From Eriocheir sinensis (Eukaryota; Arthropoda; Malacostraca; Decapoda; Varunidae), in contig NC_066520.1 of NCBI RefSeq assembly GCF_024679095.1, forward strand, positions 8,943,509 through 9,007,508: a stretch of 64,000 nt of DNA, given 5' to 3'. The notes beneath the pieces were generated by a model. That model saw only the letters and a list, made by a program, of their open reading frames with translations, was not told the DNA's origin and searched no databases. The translations under genes and the position numbers were made by a program. Every line of letters starts with the position of its first letter. Position 1 is the first letter of the stretch. This document shows, piece by piece, positions 12,835-20,500 of this stretch.

Positions 12835-13080
12835 TCTGGTACATAGCAGCCTTGTTTGGTAACATATAAGCCAAAACAGTGGTACATAGGAGCCGGTACA
12901 TAGCAGCTCAACAATGGTACATATAAGCCAAAGCAGTGGTACATAGGAGCCGGTACATAGCAGCCCAACAATGGTACATATAAGCCAAAGCAGTGGTACA
13001 TAGGAGCCGGTACATAGCAGCCCAACAATGGTACATATAAGTCAAAGCAGGGGTACATAGGAGCCGGTACATAGCAGCTA
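12835..13080. repeat. 57-bp tandem repeat, right end of the MULE element
   Basis: CAGC(C/T)CAACAATGGTACA starts at 12904, 12961 and 13018, an exact 57-bp period. A partial unit precedes. Each unit contains three GGTACAT cores. There is no spacer variation, so it is not a CRISPR array. Confidence 0.92.
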
Positions 13081-13109
13081 GCATTCCTTCTGCCAGCAGG
13101 CCACGTACA

Positions 13110-13165
13110 GGAAGTCAAGACTGGTTGATTTAGTTTATTAATCACCGGTTCTGACTACCCCTTCC
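13110..13165 (+). ncRNA. Pre-miRNA-like hairpin 4 (class C), CACCGGU seed
   Basis: The 5' arm GGAAGTCAAGACTGGTTGATT pairs with the 3' arm starting TCACCGGTTCTGACTACCCC (13142), with a small bulge. It is shorter than the others (about 56 nt closed stem, short loop). It is a sequence paralogue of hairpin 3, including the downstream CGCCTG(C/T)ATTTGC, and lies directly to the right of the MULE insertion. Confidence 0.7.
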
Positions 13166-13250
13166 GCGCCTGCATTTGCCTCAGTGTCTTCAAACGTCGG
13201 GGCATGAAGAGATTGACTAATGGTAACCTGGCTCCGTGTTTTCCAAGGAA

Positions 13251-13325
13251 GGGTGAGAGAGATGGTTGTCACACGGTTTGGCTGTCTTTATACTCAGCAC
13301 CGGGTGACCATCGTCTTTCTTACCC
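13251..13325 (+). ncRNA. Pre-miRNA-like hairpin 5 (class B), CACCGGG seed
   Basis: The outer 27 nt on each side pair with only two mismatches (several G:U), from GGGTGAGAGAGATGG on the 5' side to CCATCGTCTTTCTTACCC on the 3' side. The predicted 3p product is 13297-13318, beginning GCACCGGGTGACCATC. The loop is TTGGCTGTCTTTATACTCA. This is one of the best folds in the array. Confidence 0.85.
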
Positions 13326-13405
13326 TTGCTCTCTTCTACGTGGTGAAGATTATCTGCATTTTTCATTTGGTAGAATTTGTCTTGGCTCACGTACATTGAA
13401 CATGG

Positions 13406-13479
13406 CGGGAGAGGCAGGTGTTTGTTGCAGGGTTGGCTGTCTTAACGCTCAGCATCGCGCAACAAACACTTATCTTACC
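13406..13479 (+). ncRNA. Pre-miRNA-like hairpin 6 (class B), divergent CAUCGCG seed
   Basis: The 5' arm CAGGTGTTTGTTGCAGGG and the 3' arm GCATCGCGCAACAAACACTT share an 11-bp perfect block (GTGTTTGTTGC/GCAACAAACAC). The loop TTGGCTGTCTTAACGCTCA places it in class B. The seed position (3p about 13452-13473) has changed from CACCGGG to CATCGCG while the stem stays intact. Confidence 0.75.
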
Positions 13480-13744
13480 TGGTATTAATCTGCACGTGCG
13501 AGTCTTGCATATGGTGCAAGTAAGGAAGTGTGCCTGACCTTATAACGTGGTACTAGTAATTATGTACATTGAACATGAACAAGTGCAGAGCTACTTAAGT
13601 GCTGAATAGTAAGATGAATGCAGTATCATGTGTATTCCTATGCAACGTTGTAAGTAACTTAAAGCTTCGTTTAGAAAAAGTAAGTTTCATCGACGCGTTC
13701 ACGTCGACGCCGCTTTGCTCGCTGGCTGCCATTGTTATATCGTA

Positions 13745-13819
13745 AGGGTGAGACAGGTGATTGTTGGACGGTTTGGCTGCCTGAACACTTCACCGTCTAA
13801 TAATCATGTATCTTGCCCT
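13745..13819 (+). ncRNA. Pre-miRNA-like hairpin 7 (class B), CACCGUC seed
   Basis: The stem of about 28 positions has two mismatches: AGGGTGAGACAGGTGATTG with AATCATGTATCTTGCCCT, and TTGGACGGT with ACCGTCTAA. The predicted 3p product is 13790-13811 (TCACCGTCTAATAATC). The 5' arm GGACGGT is fully matched to the altered seed. The loop is TTGGCTGCCTGAACAC. Confidence 0.85.
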
Positions 13820-13879
13820 GAATATCTGCGAACTCTGTACATCTGACGTCAATCGCTAAGTAGTGTGGTGCTTGAGACG

Positions 13880-13956
13880 CAAGGTGAGGCAGATGCTGGT
13901 CAGACGGTTAAGCTGTTAACGCTCAGCACCGGGTGACCATCGTCTACCTCACCTTG
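13880..13956 (+). ncRNA. Pre-miRNA-like hairpin 8 (class B), CACCGGG seed
   Basis: The base CAAGGTGAGG pairs perfectly with CCTCACCTTG, and most of the remaining stem pairs too. The predicted 3p product 13926-13947 (GCACCGGGTGACCATCGTCT) is identical to that of hairpin 5 over its first 20 bases, so the two may make near-identical mature RNAs. Confidence 0.87.
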
Positions 13957-14104
13957 ATGCTATACAGCCTTAGTAGTGTAAGGGGTCGGCAAGCAAACCG
14001 TCCTACAATTTCGGCAAATTAGCTTTCTGCAGTGATGCCCTTTAAGTTATGCCTCTTCTAGGCATGGCTGTATTCGCCTCGCTACCGTGATGCCCAAAGA
14101 TGCG

Positions 14105-14181
14105 GGAGGGGGAGGCAGGTGATTTTTACTCGGTCTGGCTGTTCACTAGTCACCGGGTAGAAACCGCTTGACTTACCCTCT
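14105..14181 (+). ncRNA. Pre-miRNA-like hairpin 9 (class A), CACCGGG seed
   Basis: The 5' arm AGGTGATTTTTACTCGGT pairs over 18 positions with ACCGGGTAGAAACCGCTT (one mismatch, several G:U). The lower stem GGGGGAGGC/ GACTTACCCTC is mostly paired. The 3p product is 14150-14171 (TCACCGGGTAGAAACCGC). The class A loop is CTGGCTGTTCACTAG. Confidence 0.87.
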
Positions 14182-14244
14182 TAGTGAGCGACCGAGACAA
14201 TACTCTAAAAATCTGAAGCTACGAGAAGGGGGCGCCTAAACAAC

Positions 14245-14322
14245 GGGAAGGGAAAGCAGGCGGTTTTTACTCGGTCTGGCCGTTCACTAGTCACCGGGTA
14301 GAAACCGTTTGATTTATTATCC
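14245..14322 (+). ncRNA. Pre-miRNA-like hairpin 10 (class A), CACCGGG seed
   Basis: A close paralogue of hairpin 9. The 5' arm GCGGTTTTTACTCGGT pairs with ACCGGGTAGAAACCGT. The 3p product is 14291-14312 (TCACCGGGTAGAAACCGT). The loop is CTGGCCGTTCACTAG. The lower stem is weaker than in its neighbours. Confidence 0.83.
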
Positions 14323-14369
14323 TGGTAAACGACAGACTTTACTTCGAGAAAGAGCTCCCGACCACATGG

Positions 14370-14444
14370 GAGGTGAAGGCAGGCAGTTTCTATTCGGTTT
14401 GGCGGTTCACTAGTCACCGAATAGGAACAGTCTGACTTAACCTC
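14370..14444 (+). ncRNA. Pre-miRNA-like hairpin 11 (class A), compensated CACCGAA seed
   Basis: The base GAGGT pairs with ACCTC. The 3p product 14414-14435 reads TCACCGAATAGGAACAG, so GG in the family seed has become AA. The 5' arm here is CTATTCGGT, where sisters have TACTCGGT. The altered seed therefore stays fully paired, which suggests selection on the stem. Confidence 0.86.
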
Positions 14445-14497
14445 TTAAAGACTGTAAAAGACTGCTGTAAAATTGTGAAAGACGCTCCAAGACACGG

Positions 14498-14573
14498 GAG
14501 GGAGAGGCAGGCGGTTTTTACTCGATTTGGCTGTTCATTAGTCACCGGGTAGAAACCGTCTGGCTCAGCCTCT
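14498..14573 (+). ncRNA. Pre-miRNA-like hairpin 12 (class A), CACCGGG seed
   Basis: The 5' arm GAGGCAGGCGGTTTTTACTC pairs with GGGTAGAAACCGTCTGGCTC, and GAGGC with GCCTC at the base. The 3p product is 14542-14563 (TCACCGGGTAGAAACCGT), sharing its first 18 bases with hairpin 10. The loop is TTGGCTGTTCATTAG. Confidence 0.86.
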
Positions 14574-14644
14574 TGGTGAACGGCCGAGACTACTCTGAAG
14601 GGCCCACACAACACGCTGTTTCCCTGCGGGCCTAAATTAATTGG

Positions 14645-14738
14645 ACCGAAGGGAGAAGTTTTATTCGGGCGGGGTCGCTATCTTATAAGAACAGACCGTC
14701 CAAAGTGCGCCTATACATGTTCGGTTTTCCCTTCAGTC
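14645..14738 (+). ncRNA. Possible long hairpin without family motif
   Basis: ACCGAAGGGAGAAG pairs roughly with TTTTCCCTTCAGT across about 65 nt of poorly paired sequence. It fills the only large gap between class A hairpins. No CACCGGG motif is present. Confidence 0.2.
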
Positions 14739-14797
14739 GCCAGCTATGTCCAGCACTGTCCGGCAAACTGATTGAAGGGGGCACCCAGGGATACGGG

Positions 14798-14870
14798 AGG
14801 GGGAGGGGGTCTGTTTTTCCTCGGTTTGGCAGTTAACTGGTCACCGGGCCGAAACCGCCTGACTTGCCTT
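14798..14870 (+). ncRNA. Pre-miRNA-like hairpin 13 (class A), CACCGGG seed
   Basis: The 5' arm TGTTTTTCCTCGGTTTGGC pairs with the 3' arm TCACCGGGCCGAAACCGC (14841-14862), with a two-base internal loop at CC/GG. The loop is TTGGCAGTTAACTGG. It is more diverged than hairpins 9-12 but keeps the seed. Confidence 0.78.
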
Positions 14871-15033
14871 ATTATTGAACGACGGAAAAGTTAAAGGCAA
14901 AGGCAATGGGATTTCGATTACGGGTGTAATGTGCCAGCGAGACTAACCTGGTAAATTAAGCAATAATTAGTCCATTAATTTAGATACCTACTGCGGTGAT
15001 GTACCTTCGTTGCCGCGGTGCCCGGGACATAAA

Positions 15034-15107
15034 GGTAAGGTAGGTGATAGTTACTCGGCTTGGCTGTTGATACGCTCGGCACCGGGTGATTATCATCTAT
15101 CTTGCCC
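15034..15107 (+). ncRNA. Pre-miRNA-like hairpin 14 (class B), CACCGGG seed
   Basis: GGTAAGGTAGGTGATAGTTA on the 5' side and TGATTATCATCTATCTTGCC on the 3' side pair through about 25 consecutive positions using G:U pairs, without a mismatch. The 3p product is 15079-15100 (GCACCGGGTGATTATCATC). The loop is TTGGCTGTTGATACGCTCG. Confidence 0.88.
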
Positions 15108-15259
15108 AGATCTTCTTCAAGGGTCAACCTATCCAGAGTTTCATCGGTAGTGTTCTAATGCAGTGGATGTATTACTACGCTAGTTCAGTTTCACTTTTGA
15201 AGGTCTTCAACTCTACAAGTCTGAAGTTTCATTTTTTGGCATATGTCTCGCACAACCCC

Positions 15260-15335
15260 AGGGTGGAGCAGATGATTGTTGCTGGCTTGGCAGTGCAAAT
15301 AATCTGCCGCCGGGTGATAATCATCTATCTCACCC
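15260..15335 (+). ncRNA. Pre-miRNA-like hairpin 15 (class B), last of the array
   Basis: AGGGTGGAGCAGATGATTGT pairs with ATAATCATCTATCTCACCCT, with one bulge near the terminal end of the stem. The 3p product (about 15307-15328) reads CCGCCGGGTGATAATCATC, almost that of hairpin 14 but with one extra base before CCGGG. The effective seed is thus uncertain (CGCCGGG). A CR1-like LINE tail begins about 20 bp downstream. Confidence 0.83.
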
Positions 15336-15356
15336 TTAATACTACACAAGAGATAG

Positions 15357-15407
15357 TGTGTAGGCCATTCGACCTCTTGCAGTCTCCCTATGTTCTTATG
15401 TTCAAAC
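15357..15407 (+). mobile_element. CR1-like LINE 3' tail fragment
   Basis: About 50 bp matching the last bases of the family (TGTAGGCCA...GACCTCTTGCAGT...CCTATGTTCTTATGTTC). It is a strongly 5'-truncated insertion directly downstream of the last hairpin. Confidence 0.8.
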
Positions 15408-15840
15408 CATAACAGACTGTGGATGTGAAACCCTCCACTGGCTGTGGACTTCATATTCAAGACTCAGACCGGCATCAAGCAGCTTATAGCAGGTAATAGT
15501 TTTAGTCCATTATTGCCATTTTCAAGATTATTTCAAAACGTTAAAAAAGATACTTCAGGAACACATGAAATTTGAGTTGAAATGTGTGGGTATAGGAAAC
15601 CAAATTATAGAACAAGAAACTATCACACGTAATGTAGTCATACATATGAAAAATTATTCATTCCCAATAAATTATATTCATAAGTGCCATTACTGTACTG
15701 TAATATAACCACTGAATGGATATAAGACTACTATAAAGTGTACATGAGCTTCAAGAAGCTTCCATTTATTTTATTAACTTCATTGCAATGGCTATTTACT
15801 GTTTTGGTCTAGGACTTGCTATCTAATGCTGATAGGTTCT
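15408..15840. other. Unassigned AT-rich sequence
   Basis: An AATAAA hexamer at about 15666 could serve as a poly(A) signal for the upstream cluster. Nothing else was recognised. Confidence 0.35.
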
Positions 15841-16130
15841 TTTTTTTTAAATCTGCCGGTAGGCTTTTTTCAGGAGCCTGGTGGTCGGCCCCTCATGGAG
15901 CAGGCAATTTTTTATAGTGGCGCCAGCTATGCTTTGCTCATGCTGTCTCCCGGAACTCATTCTTGATTAACTTGGACGGTTTCTTCTACAGTCCGGGTTG
16001 ATGGGTAATCTGGGCAGCATGTGGCGGTGACTGAAAAATCCCACGTGGTAGCGTGGGTATTCGAACCGACGTTGCCCATGGCGCGGTGAGTGCAGGGCCC
16101 GCACGCTAACCACTCGGCTACCGCCTACCC
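15840..16130 (-). mobile_element. tRNA-derived SINE
   Basis: On the minus strand the element starts with a tRNA-like head. The A box TAGCCGAGTGGTTAGCG lies at 16104-16120 (complement) and the B box GGTTCGAATACC at 16056-16067 (complement). A unique body follows, ending in an A run (T run at 15840-15848). The missing acceptor pairing and long body rule out a functional tRNA. Confidence 0.85.
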
Positions 16131-17990
16131 ATAAAGCCATTACTATCATCCATTACTATTATCACTACTATCCCATTACTATTATCACTACTATCCATTA
16201 TGTTTTGTTGGGTTATGTTAGTTGGCGAAGATTTTGAAGTGCTTGGCGATAGGTTAATTTATGCCAATTTGGTCGTTATAACTACACACCTTTGCCATAT
16301 TTACTGAGCATTACTTGGTATATAGCCTCCTTTCCTTGGTATATAGCCTCCTTTCCCTTTCTTTTTTCATGTTTCATTATTGCAATATTTTCTTTATTTC
16401 GCTAACTACTTTTTGGTAGCATTCAGGTATTCTAAAAGCGAATGTAACAAGTTACATTCTCTTGTTGCAAAGACAGAGGTAGTGGTCCTGAAGACCACAT
16501 ATCAACCCTGACTAGTGAAACTACAGTGGAGCAAAGATGAATTCCAGGGGGCAACACGAGACAAACAAGATGACGCCTCTATAAACACTTGCCAGCACCA
16601 CGAACTGGGGTCGGCTGGGGCCGATCAACAGGCCCCACAGCAATTCAATGTTCTGCATGAAGTGAGGCTCTACCCCCGAAAAGCTTGCTTGTGGCTTACT
16701 TCACAATATCTGAGCTGCGTAATGTTATACTTGACGATGAGGATCAGCAGGATAGATATGTGGTGAGGATCAGCAGGATGTGGTAAGTGATGAGTAGTTA
16801 TGGACCATGAAAGGTTATTTAAATCACTAGTAATAGTTACATAGTAATAGTAATAGAGAACATAATAGATCATTTATTGGTTTTTGGCAGACTCCATAGT
16901 CTGCCATATAAATGTTTTTCTCTAAAAAAAGTGCCATAAATATTTTTCTCTAAAAAAGTGCAAGTGCATCACAATACAGCCTGTACCACTCTTTAAACTG
17001 GTATTTGTTTAATAAAATTAAGGTTGTGTAATCAGACCTAAATCTGACTCCTTTTGAAAAATTACCTATATCTTCATTACATTGTGGATTTCCTTCCAAC
17101 TTACTATCCTTTCTCTTATATGCTTGTTTTCTTTCCTACATATGTGGGTCCTCCATCCCAAGTCTATTCTGTATGAATTATGATTTCAATAAATCTGCAT
17201 ATCGGGAGTTCCACATTTACACTGGGCCGTAATCTCTGCAACCGCCTTAGTCGATTTGTCAGAGGTGAGAACAACATCCCGGCCAACGCTGTATCGGGCA
17301 ATATCCACAGCTTCCTTTCTCATCGGGTATGCTGCCATTCTGCAGATTAAGCTAATGATGCCGAAATGCAGTTATTAAGGGATAACCCAGCACTGCAGAT
17401 AAGAAGAGCAGTTTCCCAGGACTAACGTGCACCTCTATGCGAATGCTTCAACATAGCCTCTACCCGTACCCCTCAAAGAATCTCCAGCACCTTCTTTCAC
17501 CAGCTGCCAGGATGTGAGCTTTACAACGAATGATGTTATCGCGATTCATCTGGATGAGAATAAACAAGGATGTCAGGAACTGTATCCTTTATCCTAAACT
17601 CCAACTCTGCTAAAAGTCATACCTGATTTCTCATTACATGCATTCTATTTATTTATTCTATTTATTTATCAGGTGACTGAGTCTTTTTAATAATTCAATT
17701 TATTTCTAGCACCCTGTTCCTTCGTGACAGCTTCCTCAAAGAGGTCGACCACAGCAAAAGTGACTCCAATTTTCTTAGTTCCGGCACTCCCTCTCATCAT
17801 ATGCACTCCCTCGCATGTCAACTCTCCAATTCACGTCCACTCTTTTGATTCACTTCTCTGATGGTGTTCCCCTATGATGCCATCTCTTTAATAATCCTGC
17901 CCTCGTCATCCCCATTCCTTCATATCTCTAATACAATATTTCGCCATACTTCCTTGCCCAGTATCTACAGATTTATATATACAGTGGGGA
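16131..17990. other. Unassigned AT-rich sequence with small duplications
   Basis: Short direct repeats occur: CATTACTATTATCACTACTATC twice at about 16150-16198, CTTGGTATATAGCCTCCTTTC twice at about 16313-16352, and GTGCCATA(A/T)AAT...TTTTTCTCTAAAAAA twice at about 16900-16960. No gene, RNA or transposon end was recognised. Confidence 0.4.
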
Positions 17991-18189
17991 AAATAAATGA
18001 CTTCGAAATTTTGTTTATTTATTTGACTTGACCTTTGAGGTTTTGTATTTGGTATCAGCATCCTAGAGTAGACCCTTTTGATATTTGATCATGATCAGTT
18101 GGTGGTGATGCTGACAGTGTCCTGTAAGGTGGGTGACTGCTATGCCTCCGACTAAAGATGGGATGGTTGTGATGATGGGTGTTCAAGGG

Positions 18190-18990
18190 CTGAGACTTTT
18201 TTTTTTTTTACAACAAGGGAAACTTCAAGGGCACAAAAAGGAAACTATAATAAAAAAAAACGCTGCTCCTAAAAAATAACTCGGAGGTGGCCGAAAGAGG
18301 TCGATTTCGGGAGGAGAGGTGTCCTGATACCCTTCTCCTGAAAGGGTTTAAAGTCGTAGGCAGGAGGAAATACAGATGAAGCGTGAGGGATGAAAGTGAA
18401 GATTCTGGCTAACTCTTGCATAAGGGGTTTGGACAGTATAGGGATGAGCAGGAAGAGCGGAGCCACGGGAGGGGGGGAGGCATGCAGTTAGCAAATTCAG
18501 AAGAGCAGTCAGCGTGAAAATATCGATAGAATATCGAATATCGAGAGGCAACATCGCGACGGAATTTAAGAGGTAGAAGACTCAGTAGGAGGAGGATAGC
18601 TGATGAGACGAAGAGCCTTAGACTCCACTCTGTCCAGAAGAGCTGTGTGAGTGGAGGGGCCCCCCCCACCCCCCACACGTGAGATGCATACTCCATACGA
18701 GGGCGGACAAGGCGGGAGCCTTGGATGGATAGCAACTGCGCGGGGGAGAAGAACTGGCGGAGGCGATACAGAACGCCCAACCTCGAGGAAGCTGATTTAG
18801 CGAGAGATGTGAAGTTTCCAGTTGAGATTTTGAGTTAAGGATAGACCGAGGATGTTTAATGTTGAAGATGGTGATAGCTGAGTGTTGTCGAAGAATAGGG
18901 GATAGGTGTTTGGAAAATTGTGTCGAGTTGATAGGTGGAGAAATTGAGTTTTTTGAGGCATTGAAGGACACAAGGTTCCTTCTGCCCACT
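18190..18990 (-). mobile_element. Jockey-like LINE, 3' part (antisense)
   Basis: On the minus strand the translation shows NLVSFNASKN..., GVLYRLRQFFSPAQLLSI, RPRMEYASHVWG and PPAYDFKPFQEKGIRTPLL, the RT C-terminus of the family at 24.8-25.6 kb. An A-rich 3' tail (T run at about 18200) marks the end. The frames are broken in at least three places. The copy is 5'-truncated at about 18990, where a minisatellite begins. Confidence 0.87.
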
Positions 18991-19003
18991 CACCTTCATA
19001 AAG

Positions 19004-19265
19004 CCCTGTCAGCGCGAGGTGGTGAGTGTTGAAGGGCTGTGACTGTCTAGGGGTTTCCACCCGCCCTAACAGCCCTCTGTCAGCGCGAGGTGGTGAGTGT
19101 TGAAGGGCTGTGACGGTCTAGGGCTCTCCATCCGCCCTAACCGTCCTCTGTCAGTGTGAGATGGTGTTGAAGGACTGTAGCGGTCTAGGGCTCCACCCGC
19201 CCTATCAGTGCTCTGTCAGTGAGTGTTGAAGGGCTGTGACAGTCTAGGGTTCCCTCCGTATGGTG
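19004..19265. repeat. 71-bp minisatellite, about 4 copies
   Basis: CTGTCAG(C/T)G(C/T)GAG marks copies at 19010, 19081, 19152 and about 19217. Each contains GTGTTGAAGG(G/A)CTGT and TCTAGGG, and ends in CCGCCCTA. Confidence 0.9.
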
Positions 19266-20300
19266 AGGTGTCAGTGTGAGGTGTTCTTCAGTGTTTTGGG
19301 GGCCTTTCTTTACTGGAGGAAGCAGGGTAAGAGGGTATAGCGCATGTTACTTATGTGTCCCAGGTGTTCGATAATGGTGGCAGTAGCATGATGTATAAGC
19401 TTGGATGTTAAGAGGGGAAGGTAAAGGGTGATGTATTTCCTGCTAGAGCTGAACGCTGTCATGGAGGTGACTAAGTGGACGGGGTTTATTTTGATGAAGC
19501 TTTGGTAGTGCGCACTGACTCCCTCTAGACATTACCAGTTCCTGTATTTTCTGAGTTAGTAAGCGGTCATGGACTGCGGTCATTGTCATACGTGGTGACT
19601 ACCTTCCGGTCCAAGGCAAAGGTGCGAATCTCGTGCTCCATGTAATATATCTTGCATGTACTCTAGCTTTATTTTTTTAGGCTATAGCTTTTTTTCTAAA
19701 AGCACTGTAAAGAGATGATGTCTAAGAAATAACCTGTACTTTAGCTTTCTTTTCTTTCGACACTAGTTTTTTTCTTTAGACACTATGCATGTAGAGCTTA
19801 TAGGATATCTAAAATAACAGAATAACTTCCAATGCAGCTTTAGCATGTCCGTATACCTAATTATGATAGCAACAGATACCGCAGATTTTTTTTAGTGAAA
19901 GATTGAACCTTATCATAACTTGGGTGGGAGTTAACACCACAGTCGCCACCACCACCACTGACCACCACACAAAAACAAACCTCCAGAAGCTTAAATTAAT
20001 AAAAAATATACTTTAATCAAACAAAATCTAACCTAATCACCGTTAACATCACCAACACCATCAATGATTGAATATATCGGTGGTTCCCAACCCTTTTTCT
20101 GTCGATTACCCACTTCAACGTACCCTTCATGTGTACAAGTAAAAAAGTAGCTAAAACGCGAAACTGACTTGCTTAACATAAATAACATTATAAACAAATA
20201 GTAGCCAAACAACATTTACTTGCTTAATAGCACAAATCAATCAATAGCTCTGACGCTCTGTTTCCGCTGGGAATTCCCTCCAAGGGGGTGGCCATGACAA
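19266..20300. other. Unassigned; one hAT-like terminus
   Basis: GGTGGTTCCCAACCC at about 20079 resembles the start of CAGTGGTTC-type hAT elements. No partner terminus was found. Nothing else was recognised. Confidence 0.3.
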
Positions 20301-20301
20301 C

Positions 20302-20500
20302 AAAAACATAAGAACATGGGGAGACTGCAAGAGGCCGAGTGGCCTACACAGGGCAGCTCCAGACTCCCCCACACTACTCACGATGGGTAAGATGTAGTTT
20401 CAGGGGTTACAGGTAGAGGCTTGATCCTCGTTTACCTTCGGTACGGGCGTACACTCCAGTATCCTGTTACCTTACTGTACCCACACCTCACTCATCGGTC
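20302..20500 (-). mobile_element. CR1-like LINE 3' UTR fragment
   Basis: It begins with the antisense octamer tail (ACATAAGAACATGGGG) and matches the 3' UTR of the 4.97-5.16 kb copy, including the GATCCTCGTT... and ACCGCC/TACGGGCG region, to about 20500. Confidence 0.85.

Larger units (their letters stand above)
10830..13080 (+). mobile_element. Decayed Mutator-like (MULE) element inside the hairpin cluster
   Basis: The left side carries GGCTGCTATGTACC copies (10860-10945, 11297-11375). The right side carries the reverse complement GGTACATAGCAGCC in tandem (11816-11975, 12835-13080), so the ends are inverted arrays. The interior encodes a PHD-like zinc motif (CSGCGL...CDGCNK, with FHRLCGT) in duplicated fragments (11165-11290, 11570-11700, remnant 11976-). 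It then encodes MULE-type transposase pieces in broken frames: HLSKSKVWYMDGTFKIVRTPF (about 12320-12385), PLCFVVMSRRKKKDYVAV (about 12440-12500) and ENKSITSEFLNRCAEL (about 12600-12655). Stops and frameshifts make it inactive. The exact ends and target duplication could not be fixed. Confidence 0.75.

Noticed and set aside
12835..13080. CRISPR-like regular repeat
   Set aside because: Contiguous 57-bp units without unique spacers, in a eukaryotic mobile element.
13204..14614. Short ORFs across the hairpin array (66-94 codons)
   Set aside because: They cross hairpins in both directions, share no motif and differ in frame among paralogous hairpins; RNA structure explains the conservation better.
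19600..19660. tRNA-like segment with GGTGCGAATCTCG
   Set aside because: Neither a proper B box nor cloverleaf arms could be drawn.
20079..20300. Complete hAT element starting GGTGGTTCCCAACCC
   Set aside because: No matching inverted terminus or target duplication was found nearby.
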